In this document: one piece after another, positions 20,549 through 32,077 of the stretch | Numbering within the stretch: position 1 is the stretch's first letter | Layout: each line of letters opens with the position of its first letter | Source: Brachypodium distachyon | Taxonomy: Eukaryota > Streptophyta > Magnoliopsida > Poales > Poaceae | Reading direction: 5' to 3' | Assembly: GCF_000005505.3 (NCBI RefSeq) | Contig: NC_016134.3 | Coordinates: 14,862,624-14,926,623, forward strand | Length of the DNA stretch: 64,000 nucleotides | The notes under the pieces: model-generated | Databases searched by the model: none | Seen by the model: the letters and a program-made list of their open reading frames with translations, nothing else | What the model was told of the DNA's origin: nothing | Position numbers and translations under genes: made by a program

Positions 20549-21737
20549 CTAATGAATATCCCGGAGTATCTCTTGCCCTTCTTCCGGCTCGACGCATCGC
20601 TGGAGGACAGTAGTGACACTCCTCTTGTATAGCTCACCATTGATGATGGTGTATGGCTTTGCCCTTCTCTGGATTTTCCTTGCTGACACTTCCTCTTCCG
20701 GGAGACTCCCGTCTTTGAGGTAGGACATTATCGGTTGTGCCCAAGCCGGCACGGGACGAGTGGTAAAAATCGGCTCATCTGGTACGTCTATCTCCATTGG
20801 CTCAACCGCCATTGCTTCTGCTGACTTAAGGCGCTCAGTCCCCGGGTTACCGGAACGGCTGCCACTATCAATGTCCATGGGGGTGACGTTAGCTTCTGAG
20901 CTCGCCGGATAAAGATCGACTCCGATTCTGGTGATGGTTTGATGAATGGTTTGCGTAAATGCTACAATGCCACATCAGCGGGAATGGCCTGTCGTGTTGA
21001 GCCGAGTTTCGACAATGTGTCGGCTGCTTCGTTCTCCGCCCGCGGTATATGGTGAAATTCGCACCCTTCGAAGTGGCCACTGATCTTTTGAACATGGAAC
21101 CGGTATAGTTCCATATTGTCATCCAATTCATCCCTATTGCCGGAAGCTTGCTGGACTACCAGCTCGGAATCACCAAAGCATTGAATTCTGCGAACTCCAA
21201 TTTCTTTCGCCATTTTCAGTCCGTGCACAAGCGCCTCATACTCGGCAACATTGTTGGATGCTACGAAGTGAATTTGCAACACGTACTTAAGCTGGTCGCA
21301 TTTTGGCGAGGTCAGAACTATGCCGGCACTCAGCCCACTTTTCATCTTAGAGCCATCAAAATGCATCTTCCAGTAGTTAGTTTCCGGGGGCGGTGGTTCA
21401 TATTCCATCTCTGCCCAATCCACCAAGAAATCCGCCAGACCTTGAGATTTCACAGCATCCCGTCTGTCATACTGCAGTGCATAGGGTGCTAACTTGACAG
21501 AGCCCACTTTGCTACTCGGCCGCTCGCGTCTTTGTTATTCATGATTTTCGAGACGGGTGCCTCACATATAACTTGGATCTGATGTGCATCAAAGTAATGC
21601 TTCAGCTTTTTTGCCGCCATATAAACGCTGTATGCCATTTTCTGGTAGTGGGGATAATTCTGCTTAGACGATAACACCTCGCTCAGGTAATACACCGGCC
21701 TTTGCACCGATTTGCCGTCTTCATCTCTTTCCACCAC
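20549..21737 (-). pseudogene. Gypsy RNase H and linker
   Basis: The RNase H fold starts at about 21390 with WKMHFDGSK, continues through VASNNVAEYEALVHGLKMA and CFGDSELVVQQ, and ends with IPRAENEAADTLSKLG. Upstream, 21489-21737 holds the RT connection region (YYLSEVLSSKQNYPHYQKM). Downstream, 20549-20878 is the linker to integrase (DEPIFTTRPVPAWAQPIM…YTIINGELYKRS). The three pieces are in different frames, so frameshifts separate them. Confidence 0.82.
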
Positions 21738-21755
21738 GATGACGGCACTAACAAC

Positions 21756-22625
21756 TCAGTTGGTTGCTGCTATGTATAACAACATCGGCTCCTTCTCCAT
21801 TGGCGAGGCTAATATCGGTGCCGTAGCAATCATCTTCTTCAGCTCTTGAAAAGCCAGGTCTGTGTGTGGTGTCCACACAAACTTATCGGTTTTCTTCATC
21901 AATTGGTATAAGGGCATTGCCTTTTCACCCAGCCGACTAACGAAACGACTTAGTGATGCTAGGCATCCAGTGAATTTTTGCACATCTTTGAGGCATTTCG
22001 GCAATTTCATTCTTTCAATGGCGGCAATTTTCACGTGATTCGTTTCGATACCTCGGCTTGATACCAGAAACCCAAGCAGTTTCCCTACCGGCACACCAAA
22101 TGTACATTTGGCCGGGTTCAACTTCATTCGGAATCTTCTCAGATTTGCAAATGTTTCCCGGACATCGTCGACATATACCTGCACATTTTTCTCGAGTTGA
22201 TCGTGCAAGCATTTCTGCATGCATCTTTGATAAGTAGCCCCTGCATTCTTCAAACCAAACGGCATAGTGCGATAGCAATAAGCCCCAAATGGGGTGATAA
22301 ATGATGTCTTTATTTGATCATTAGGGTTCAGCGGTATCTGGTGAAAACCAGACTACGCGTCTACAAAAGACAACAACTCACACCCGGCTGTGGAATCGAT
22401 CACTTGATCAATCCGAGGTAGCGGAAAAGGATCTTTGGGACATGTCTTGGTGTAGTCGATACACATGCGCCATACCTTGGCAGCAGTTGGGTTGTCTTTC
22501 TTCTTCTCAACCATGACCGGGTTTGCCAGCCAGTCGGGATGCAACACTTCCATGATGAAGCCGGCAGCTAGAAACCGGGATATCTCTTTCGATATGATTT
22601 TCCTTCTGTTGTCGGGAAGCGTCAA
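21756..22625 (-). pseudogene. Gypsy reverse transcriptase
   Basis: The fingers region contains FIMEVLHPDWLANPVMVEKK and CIDYTKTCPKDPFPLPRID (22353-22625). The palm follows with MPFGLKNAGATYQRCM and the catalytic YVDDV (about 22170). KCTFGVPVGKLLGFLVSSRGIE is further on. A stop at about 22350 (TAG, in SG*HQIP) separates the two halves. A short deletion after YVDDV has removed the residues normally between the catalytic motif and the next helix. Confidence 0.87.
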
Positions 22626-22765
22626 AGGGGCTGCTTCACTGGTCTTGTGTCTGGTCTAACATTTAATGAGTGCTCAGCCAGCTCCCTCGGCACACCCGGT
22701 AGGTCCTGATTCGACCATGCAAAGATGTCCTGATGCTCACGAAGGAAGCTGGTGAGCTCGCCTTC

Positions 22766-23644
22766 CTATTTATCACCCAGGCCGGCACCAATAATGACGG
22801 TGCGGTCCGGGAACTCGCTGTCAACCTGTATCTTCTTCGTCTCCTTGGCTGCTTGGAAAGCCACACTTCCATGGGGATTTGTCATAGCCGGCAGACCAAT
22901 CTGTGCCGCCTGAGCCATCGCGACAGCCTCCTGTAACTTCTTCTTCTCGCCAGCAATGACTAGTGACTCGGCCAAAGCAGATCCTACCGCCGCACACTCT
23001 ATCGAACGTTTGTAGTTACCAGTGATGGTGATGGTACCATTTGGTCCAGGCATCTTCATCTTCAGATAGCCAATGTGAGTAGTCGCCATGAACTTGGCGA
23101 GTGCCGGTCTGCCAAGCAGCGCGTGGTATGGACTGCTAAGGTCCATCACCTCGAACACTAGGTTCTCGGTTCGACAGTTCTCCCTGGTGCCGAATAAGAC
23201 GTCGACTCGGATCTTGCCTACCGGGGCACAAGACACTCCCGGCACAATATCGTGAAAGGTAGTCTGGCTAGGCCCAAGCGTGTTATCAGTAATGCCGAGC
23301 TTAAGCATCGTGTCCCGGTACATGATATTTATACTGCTCCCATTATCAATGAGAACCCGAGTGAATTTGACGTTAATGTCGGGTTCGATGAGTGTCGGGT
23401 CAACCACCAGAGCATATCCACCAAAGTTGGGCATAACCTTAGGATGGTCCGCCCGGTTCCAGTTGACCTCCTGCTCCAACCAGTACATGAGTTTTGGAAC
23501 AGCCGGCATTACAACGTTGACCTCCATCTCTCGCCTGCGCTGACTTTGCTTGTCAGTCGGCTCAGTGATGAAGATCATGTAGCTTTGGTGATGCTCCTTG
23601 TACTCATTTCTTCCGGCATATCCCGGGATATCTTGGTCTTCCAC
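22766..23644 (-). pseudogene. Gypsy aspartic protease region
   Basis: The frame covers the gag-protease junction and retropepsin. The active-site motif VLIDNGSSINIMY is at about 23340, with Asn in place of the Ser or Thr found in many proteases (DNGSS is normal in Tat-type elements). The flap and second motif follow, with YHALLGRPALAKFMA. The open stretch of about 290 residues is the longest intact piece of this polyprotein. It continues toward RT through a region with stops. Confidence 0.82.
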
Positions 23645-23862
23645 TTGGTTGACGGCATTGTTTGCCTGAGGGGGCCCTGAATCGATGCTTTAGCACTTGT
23701 GAGCGGTGGAGGAGGGGGTAAACGACTTGCCTCACCCTTCTCGGCCTGCTGCATCCAGCTGCACTGCCGCGTTGTGTGATTCGCCGGCCTGTTGGGGTAA
23801 GTGGTGTGAAAACGACAAGGTTGATCCAGCATCACCTCGAACATATACTTCGGCTTATCTTG

Positions 23863-25436
23863 CTAGGGCTTCTTTTGTTCTCCCTTCTTGACCCACTGCT
23901 GATTTCCTGTTTTCTGACGTTGGCTAGATCCGGCATCAGGTTGATCCTGAATAGCGGCGACATGGGCTGGCCCATATCGGTAATCCGACCTGTCATCCCT
24001 TCTCTTGTTGCGGTTATCTTGATGATCATTCCTCCGGAATGCTCCGACAGGATTGTATGTCGGCTGCTCCCTTTGTGGTTCTGCCGGCATCATCGATGGC
24101 TGAGTCGGATCACCAAGCGCATACATGTCGCCGATCCTAATCATGTCAGATAAAGTAGCCGGCATCTCTCTTTGCAGCTTTTGCCACAACATGTTGCCGT
24201 GCCGACATCCATGGGCAAACCACGCTATGGCTTGCGATTCCACTATCCCCTCACAGGAATTACGGAGATTGTTCCATCTTGTTAGGTAATCCCGGCCAGT
24301 CTCTTTGTAAGTGCTAATGAAATTCCTGACAAAAGCTTCCTCAAAGTTTATCCAGCAATTAATGCTGCCTTCCGGCAAATTGTTCAGCCAGATCCTCACC
24401 GGTCCCACCAGCATTTGGGGTACATAATGTACCGCCCATCTGCGGTTGCCGCCTGCAATGCTTACTGCAGTGACATAATGTCATACGTTCTAGTACCCCT
24501 AGGCAGCTAGAAACTCAGGGCTGGTCTCTCCCTCATGATCCGATGCGCAAAACAACGCGGTCCCAAAGGGCCTTGCTCCCCTAGAAGCTCAGACAGATAA
24601 ATTCTGTCAAGCCGACGTCAGGCATCCAGGAGCGACACTTGCCTGTTCCCAACTCAGGCTCCGAGCGGGCCGAGATTATCATGCTCTCGCCTGATATAAC
24701 CCTCGTCACCCATGGCCGAGTATCCATCATCGTAACGGTCATACCGGCGATCTTCACCTCGGGTAGTATCGGGTGCCGGACCCTGAGGTCGGTGTCCATG
24801 ATCAAACGAGTAACGTTCCTGCTGGTCTCGGCGATTGTCGCCGGGACGCAGGCCACTCTGGCTGTCATCAACCCTTCTGACCATTTGTTTCTCGGCCAGA
24901 GCCGGGTCATAACGCTCCAGCTGCTTATGCCGGCCAGAATTAACACTTTTGTCCCGCTTGCCACCAGGCGAAGATGCTTGCTTGTCAACTCGGCCACCAC
25001 CATCTGCTGCCAAGTAAATAACCCGAGATGCACCGGGCTTGCCGTGCATTCTCATGTATGCCTCATTCTGCTCATTAGCTATGCGGAGTAGTTCTTTCAC
25101 GCGTAGCTGCTGCCGGAGTGCCTCTCTTGTAAGATTCGGCAACTCCTCGAACGCAGCCTCAGCAGCTCTTAGATTCTTGATAGGGGTATTGTATTTCGGC
25201 TTCAGCGCTGAGGCAAAACTTGCCGACATTGCTGGCACACCCCTGCCATCTGTAGTCATCTTGACATTTAAGTTCTTGCCACAGTTACGCACCTCCCCAA
25301 CTCGGCTAGGGTTAGTAAACGCAGTAGAACTAAGACCATGGCCTTTGTTATACTCACGGAGCGAAATATCCAGTTGTTGCCGAGCGTGAGCGACGTTGAC
25401 AGCTTCCTTCAGAAGTTTTTGTCGCTCCACCTCCAA
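23863..25436 (-). pseudogene. Gypsy gag
   Basis: The N-terminal part (24654-25436) is charged and helix-rich. The conserved retrotransposon gag domain lies at 23863-24414, with WLNNLPEGSINCWINFEEAFVRNF and a YKETGRDYLTRWNN motif. A Pro/Gln/Arg-rich tail follows. Stops and frameshifts lie between 24414 and 24654 and near 25440. No CCHC knuckle is obvious, although the HTTRQCSW segment near 23760 may be a remnant. Confidence 0.75.
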
Positions 25437-25974
25437 CTCCGCCTACACCTGGGCTGGGTTAGCGTTTGACGCCACCGGCGCGGTCAGCCGTTCGATGGAG
25501 GCCTGGAGCTGAGTCGGCTTCGGCGGTAGGGCCGACGTGCCGGCTTGAGCAGTGATGTTTTCCAGCTTCTCCAAGGGGAGTTTCACCGTTCTGCCGGAAT
25601 TGGTTTGGACAGCGCCACTTCCCGCAGCGTCCCTTCCAGCATCGGCACCATGAGCCGTCACCATGACCTCCACACGGTCAGCGGGGCAGTCGACATGCCG
25701 GTCGGGAACCATGCAGACGGCGGGGGGGGGGGGTCTTCGGCCACCACCACCTGCTCTGGGTACCTACAAGGGCTGTCAGTAGCAACATAAACCTCATGCA
25801 TCCTGAAGTTGATGAAGCGGCCTGCGCAGGGAAGCGGTGCATCGTTGAAGTAGCCCGCGTTGTTGTCGATGAAACCCAGAGAGCCGAATCTCTGGACCAA
25901 ACCGGAGACCACGCGCTCTCCGGTGGCGAGAAAGCTTCCCGTCCAGATGAAAACTCCAGCCAACGCCGCTGCTG

Positions 25975-25994
25975 GCCCCACGGTGGGCGCCAAC
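25975..25994 (-). other. Gypsy primer-binding site
   Basis: Directly after the 5' LTR the minus strand reads GTTGGCGCCCACCGTGGGGC. TGGCGCC-type primer sites are usual in plant gypsy elements. The tRNA is not assigned. Confidence 0.6.
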
Positions 25995-28900
25995 TGTCGT
26001 GGTGGTGTCACGGCATTTGCCATAGGATGGCTTAACTTGGGGCCGATGGACAAAGGAGGAACCAGAGGAGGGAGGACGTGAACGGAAACATGCACAACAC
26101 ACGCAAGCACACAACGATTTACCTAGGTTCTGTAACATCCCAAATTTCCAAAACCATTCATATGCATTGCATCCATGAGCATCATGCCACATTTGCATAT
26201 TTGAATTCAAATTTGAATCTCAAAAGGCTTTAAAAAGGTTTTATTTCATTTTAAACCTTAGGGTTTTCATCCATTTGAGCTTTAGATCTTTAAACCAATA
26301 GGGCTTGACTATAAAAAGGGTTTATTGCATAAATAAGCTATCCCATATTTTTTTGGATATTTCTTGGAGTTGAAAAACTATTTTATTTAAATAGTTATAT
26401 AGCCCTAAAGGCATTTCTAGGGCAAATGTATTTGTATATATTTTATTTGGAAGGGGAAATAGTCCCAAAAGTTGAATCATGATAAAACATGATTTTCCAA
26501 ATTTTCTGGAATTTATTTGGATCAATTTGGATTTCAAAATCAAAAGATACAAAGGAAAAACAGAAAAAGAAAAAGGAAAAAGGAAAAGGAAAAAAAAGGG
26601 AAACGGACCGACCCAACTGGGCCGGCCCCCTTACCTGCCACGCGTCGCAGCCCAGCCCGCCCGCAGCCGCTGACAGGTCGGGCCCACCTGTCAATTGCTT
26701 CTTCCCCGAAGAGGAAACCCCGGCCATGTCCGCGCCGGACTCCCCGCCGCTGCCATCTCCGGAATCCAACGTCCCCGTGCCCCCCGCGACTTGCCGCCCA
26801 CGTCGCTATAAAGCACCTGAGCCCCGCATCCGTTTCCACCTCTCGCCCGCTCGAAAACCCGCAGCCAAGCCGCCCAATTTGCTCGCCAGAGTTCCGCAGA
26901 CGCCGCTGCCGTTTTTTGTCACCACCGGTTAGTCGTGGACCCTAGCCCAAAATTGACCCCTGCCTTCTCTTTCTTGCTTCCTCGCGCACACCGTGACGCA
27001 CACGTTTCTCTTTCTTTCGCACTGCAGACGCCGGAGAACCTCCGCCCGAAGCCCACACCGCCGCCGGCCGCGTCTCCTCATCCTAGGCGCCGCCTCAGAC
27101 GTCCCCGGAGGAAACCGACGACGCCACGGTGCCCGCCTCGCGAAGCCGCGTCGCCCGCGCCTTTCCCCGAGCCTCCAGCCTCACCGGAGCGCCGCCGCCG
27201 CCGCTCCCCGACGCCGTCGACGACCTCGCCGGAAGCCTAGCCGGCCAGATTTGAAGAGGGTGAGTCCCAACCGTCCGATCTTCATCCTAGGGCTCAGATT
27301 AAATCACTTAAACGAAGGGGTACGGGCTCATCTCGGCCGTCCATCCATCTTTAAATCTGACGGCTCCGATTTAATCCCATCCCGAACCAGTACCGTCCAA
27401 TAGGATCATGCCACGTGTCCACTAATAAAATGAAAACTTAATCCCGGTTTAAATTAAATGGCAGTTTTGCAGAAAAGTCCCTAGAACTTCAAATGCTTAT
27501 AACTTTTAAACACTTTGGCCAAATTTGACAAATTTTACCTTTCTGGAAAGCTCTTGACCTGTAGAATCTTTTGGCACTATTTAAATTTAAATTTTAATAA
27601 GTTAACCTCAATCAATTTACAGAATAGGGTTTAATGCAATTTAATTCATAACTAATTATTTAGAAATCCTTTTTAATTGAAACCAGTGCCCAAAAATTTC
27701 TTTTATTATCCTCTATCCATTGGTACAGAGAAATAAATATTTTGAATTAAATTATTTGAATGATGCCAATGAAACTATAATTTAGGGTTTTAATCAATTG
27801 TTTTTGCCTTTTTGTTTAAAACCCTAATGCATTTGATTTAATTACCAATGCTTAGGACCAGTTGATCACCCGAATAAAATAAACCAATTCATGTCACATG
27901 TTGCATCGCATCATAGCATATCTTATTTTGTCGTGATGTGAATTGTGTGTTTATGTATGTGTATGTTGTTTGTTTTGTATAGTTTTCTCGGAGAGCGGAC
28001 CTTGTGACTGTGACGAGTGTTTGAATTCAAACTACTGTGACAAAGGCAAGTTCACTTTGATCATTCACCTATTATTTTAATATGCACTAGATGTTTTATT
28101 AGTTGCATGGATAGAACTATTATTGTATTTATGCTAGCTATGAACTCCTAGTAGTATAGATTACCCCTGCCATTACATTTCCACCAATTGCCATCGCAAG
28201 TAGTTGAATTGCTATGCTATGTTAGTATACGTGGGAGGGAATCTCTATTACCATGAGACAGATAATCTGGAGCATTTTAGAAACCTGGCAAAACAACCCC
28301 AATGAATCATCCTGGGTGGACGGCTTTGAGGATTTGAGATGTTATGCGACGTCAGGTCCATTTCTATGGGTCCCTCTGAGTCGAGTCTCCGTGGATTCGG
28401 AGACGGATCGTCCATGGACGTCTCCCCGTGGATTCGGGGAGCGCTTGCGTCACAAATGTGGAATGCCACCTGGGGTATCAAAGACTGGACTAGTTTTCCT
28501 GTTTAGTAGCTTCCAGTACAACCACATGGTAATATGGGCTCTGCCAGGATGGATGTAAGACATATGATCCTGGATCCGAGGGATTGTGCAAATGTAGCCA
28601 TATAGGTGGGAACGTAGGTCCCTCAGTTGGTCTGGGTGATTTTGGTTTGAAATTCCTGTAATCGATGCCGTTGCTACTCTACCCTAAGGACAGCAAGGGA
28701 TTAACATGTCGATTTCTTGTGGGTAAGGTGTACCACCTCTCGAGAGTGTCAAACTAAGTACTTATCCGTGTCCCCGGTTACGGACAATTATGAGCGACTA
28801 GATTTGGGGGCTGTAAGGAAAGTCTCACTCATTCCAATTTCTTAAATAAAATGAATGGTTTGAACAGGGTAGGAGCAATTGTTGTATCTACCTAATGTGC

Positions 28901-30124
28901 TCTAGGTTAATAGGAGCATGGGTGTTTCTACCCCGTGTCCAATAGTGATAAAACTATTTGTTTAAAAATGATAGGACGAAACATTGATTCTTTTATGCAA
29001 ATAGCCAAACCCCTACCTTGCCAAATAATGCATATACTTGTTACGTCTGTTATAACCCTTTGGTGAACTTGCCAATACATTCAATGTATTGACCCCTAGT
29101 GGCTGCAACGTTTAAATGTTGCAGGTGAACCAGGTGAAGAGCGAGGTACGAATTGTTAGGGTTGCGAGTTTACATTCCAACATGTTTCGACTGTGCAGTT
29201 GTTATGGGACTCCTACACCTTCTGTTTTCCGCTGCAAGATTTTATTTTCTCTTGAGCTAACCCATGAGGTTATGCAATATGTAAGGTACTATGTAATTCT
29301 GGATCAATACGATGTATTATACTTTTGACCTTTGTATCTTGATATTACATCTTGAAACTGTGTGTGCTAGCGAGTCGATCCAGGGACTAGCACAGTAAGC
29401 ACAGAGATCGAACCCTGTACGGGGGTGGTCGCTTCAGGTTCGGAGCCCTCTTCCCGAGGTAAGACTTCTACTCCTGCTTTGTTGTATTAGCCCGAGATAG
29501 ACAAGCTCTTACAATGGCGCTTTTTGAGCTGTATTCTTGAGGAAGAAGAAGAAGAAGGGGAAAACCCTAGATGCCTCTATGCTCTCCTTTTCTCCAGGGA
29601 GGGGTAGTGCTCTATTTATAGGCCGCCTATGTCACACTGACATGCGGGCCGAGTTCTAACGTCACCTTCCTTGGGCCCCGCCACCGGGCACGCGGCTTGG
29701 TTCCTTCCGGGTGGCACCGCAGGGGACAAGACAACTTTACTTTACCTGGCACCCTGCAACAAGTACTGTTGACCTCTGCCGGCTCCCGTCAGAGATTCTC
29801 TTTCGATGCTTCTTTTGTGCAGTCGCCTGGCACCGCTACGTAAGCGGCGACTGCTTTTCCCGTGGTAATGATAGAACTGCTTTACTTGGCACCGCGTGGT
29901 CAGTATAAGACCGTTGAGAGATCTCGGTGCTGGCCGAGATCAGGGTGCCCGTCCTTATCCTGCAAGCTCAAAAGATAAGATAATCTCGTGGGCATACACC
30001 CGGTATGCCGGCTTAACGTTAGTTTGGCTTTACAACACCGGCATACTCGACCGTGCCTGCTATGCCCTCGTCATCTCGGCTAGCGCGTGTCGTCATGACC
30101 CTACCCGGGTTCATCCCTCCGACA
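25995..30124 (-). repeat. Gypsy 5' LTR, split by a solo LTR
   Basis: On the plus strand it starts TGTCG at 25995 and ends CGACA at 30124. Removing the 3306-bp insertion and its 5-bp duplication leaves about 819 bp. A minus-strand TATA box (CCTATAAATAG) lies at about 29612-29622. The outer end abuts CACTA-2 coding sequence ('ctaacgac' from 30125). Confidence 0.85.
26131..29436 (+). mobile_element. Solo LTR, 3306 bp, third-level insertion
   Basis: It begins TGTAACATCCC and ends GTCGCTTCA, flanked by the perfect 5-bp duplication GGTTC (26126-26130 and 29437-29441). No internal domain is present. A GC-rich core (about 26620-27250) contains TATAAA at 26807-26812 on the plus strand, a likely LTR promoter, so I assign plus orientation. 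Open frames around 26480-27400 arise from this GC-rich region and match nothing I know. Long LTRs starting TGTAACATCCC are characteristic of large grass gypsy families. The exact family is not assigned. Confidence 0.88.
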
Positions 30125-30524
30125 CTAACGACTTCGGAGATGTCACTCCACTCGTCGATGATCTTGCAATATTTACGTGCAACGGCTCGACAGGTGGTTG
30201 TGAAGGCCTTCTGTGTCCTCTTAGGTGACTCCGGGCGGTCTCTGTCAGAGTGCCGGGTGACCACGTAGCAAAACTCCTTCAAGTTGTGGCTCCCCCTTGG
30301 CGTCTTTTTCCTTGGCTTCTTAGTCGTAGAAGCAGTTGGCTGCGGGTTACTCTCTTCCACCTGTCGCTCGTTGTCTTGCTCTTCTGAACGAGAGCTACCT
30401 TTGCCAGAGCTAGGATCGCCGCAGAGCTGGCAATTTGCTCTCCCGATGAAGACTCTTCATTGACACGATCTACCTCCTCAGGAGCTACGTCCTCAAGAAC
30501 TGATTTCTGGCTACTCTTTCCCAT
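30125..30524 (-). pseudogene. CACTA second-gene protein, N-terminal part
   Basis: Starts MGKSSQKSVLEDVAPEE at 30524 and runs through an Ala-rich helix. After a frameshift near 30360 it continues through a basic KKPRKKTPRG segment to FTTTCRAVARKYCKIIDEW, ending at the gypsy LTR border. The continuation is at 13448. The break falls between EVV and VTRF and seems to lose very little sequence. Confidence 0.55.
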
Positions 30525-31600
30525 TTCGTACCACTGCCATCAAAATCATCAAATATATATCGGCCAAAAATTTCGGCATGACCTATGCTATAAAACTAGC
30601 AAATTTTGTCTACTAGGAGCTCGAAACCTGCATAAAAAACCCACCCGCATATGTACCCCTCGGCACGATGGCCGGCCCCTTCTCCAATGACCCGACATGA
30701 TGGTCGGGCCCACAATTCATTACTCAATTCTCCAAAATAGCATATAAAACCGTATGTATAGCATTTAAAACACCTAAAATAGCATATAAAACAGCATGTG
30801 TATAGCATATAAAAAACCTAAAATCATATATAGCATGTATATATATCATATAAACAGCATTATTCTCCTATGAGCATATATATGACAGCATATATGATAG
30901 CATTATTCTCCTATGAGCATATATATGACATCATTATGCGATCTCCTATCATACAAACAGCATTATTCTCCTATCATATATATGACAACAACTAATTTGA
31001 CACACTTAATATGAGCATTCTTCTCCTATGAGCATATATATGACAACATATATGATAGCATTATTCTCCTATCATGTATATGACAGCAACTAATTTGACA
31101 CACTCAAATCCTAACCCTAATTTGATGGGGAATCAAATCCTAACCCTAACCCTAACCTGTGTTGGAGGAGGAGGGCGTGGGCTCGGGCGTCGGGGAGGAG
31201 GGAGACGGCGGCACGGGGTCGCAGGACGGCGGCGGCGGGCTCGGGGAGGAGGGAGACGGCGGTGGCAGGCTTGGGGACGAGGTCGACGCGGGGTCGCAGG
31301 ACGTCGGCATCGGGCTCGGGGAGGAGGGAGACGGCGACGTCGGGCTTGGGGATGAGGACGTGGGGTGGCGGCGGGCTCCAGGCGCGGTGGCGAGGACGAC
31401 GAGGCGGCGGGCTGCAGGCACAGTGGCGAGGACGTGGAGGTCGGCGGCGGGCTTGGGGCAGCGCGGGGTGGACGGCGGCAGCGGCGCTAAAATCCGGCAG
31501 GGCTTCGCCTCTCCTAGGGTTAATCGCCCACTGCTGGTCGCTCTGTGTGTTGAGGACGCGCGGGTGGAATAACCCTAGATTTCGCTAAGTGTTCTCTTAT
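30525..31600. promoter_or_regulatory. Upstream region of the second CACTA-2 gene
   Basis: Sequence from 30720 to 31110 is very AT-rich. It repeats 'agcattattctcctatgagcatatatatgac' in five variants (from about 30856, 30899, 30959, 31013 and 31057). A GC-rich stretch at 31160-31590 follows, with imperfect repeats of 'ggctcggggaggagggagacggcg'. It probably holds the promoter and 5' leader of the gene starting at 30524. Open frames across the GC-rich part are open by composition. Confidence 0.4.
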
Positions 31601-31607
31601 ATACCCT

Positions 31608-31815
31608 ATATACATCAGTAATGGGCGGGTAAGGGACCCGACCGTTACTGATGTGCCTTCAATCATCAGTAACGGGCGCGCTAGAATGCGACCGCCACTG
31701 ATGTGCTCCTATGAGCAATGCCCAACACTCATCAGTAACAGTCGCACAGCAGCCTGATCGTTACTGATGCGTATAGGCAATCATCAGTAACGGGCGGATA
31801 ACGGGCCGATAACAC
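31608..31815. repeat. Internal block of CACTA-2 subterminal-type repeats
   Basis: At least seven copies of 'catcagtaacgggcg' and its complement lie between the two genes of CACTA-2, with no CACTA terminus beside them. The words are those of both element ends. Confidence 0.85.
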
Positions 31816-32077
31816 CTATCAAGTTTGATGAATAAATTCATGCATTTGTCTAGTATTTGTACACCACATCATATCTTGTCTAGTATTTGTACACCACATC
31901 ATGGAATTCATATATTTCAAGTTTGATGAATAAATTCATGCATTTGTCTAGTATTTGTGCTAAATTATATTCAAAAAATTCATCACATGCATACACAAAA
32001 GTACATCGATCACACATAATTTCACTTAGTACAAAGTTTGCATTCAAATTCAGTACGAGTACATTACAATGTAACTA
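31816..32077. other. 3' flank of CACTA-2 TNP2 gene
   Basis: An AT-rich stretch containing three copies of 'catgcatttgtctagtatttgt' or its core, spaced 40-100 bp. It is probably the 3' untranslated region of the TNP2 gene. Confidence 0.4.

Larger units (their letters stand above)
13449..30124 (-). mobile_element. Tat-like Ty3/gypsy retrotransposon inserted in CACTA-2
   Basis: On the minus strand the order is 5' LTR (25995-30124, interrupted), primer-binding site, gag, protease, RT, RNase H and integrase, then an antisense gene on the plus strand and a truncated 3' LTR (13449-13811). Protease-RT-RNase H-integrase order is Ty3/gypsy. The extra gene between pol and the 3' LTR, and a domain there matching 'putative gypsy type transposon' (PF04195), point to the Tat lineage. 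No chromodomain is evident. All pol domains carry stops or frameshifts, so the copy is dead. It interrupts the second gene of CACTA-2. Confidence 0.88.

Noticed and set aside
26480..27403. Several overlapping open frames in the solo LTR
   Set aside because: They arise in a GC-rich or A/G-rich LTR core, overlap on both strands and show no domain.
31135..31160. 'cctaaccctaaccctaacc' looks like telomeric DNA
   Set aside because: Plant telomeres use CCCTAAA. Here the unit is CCCTAA, only about three copies are present, and the sequence lies inside CACTA-2.
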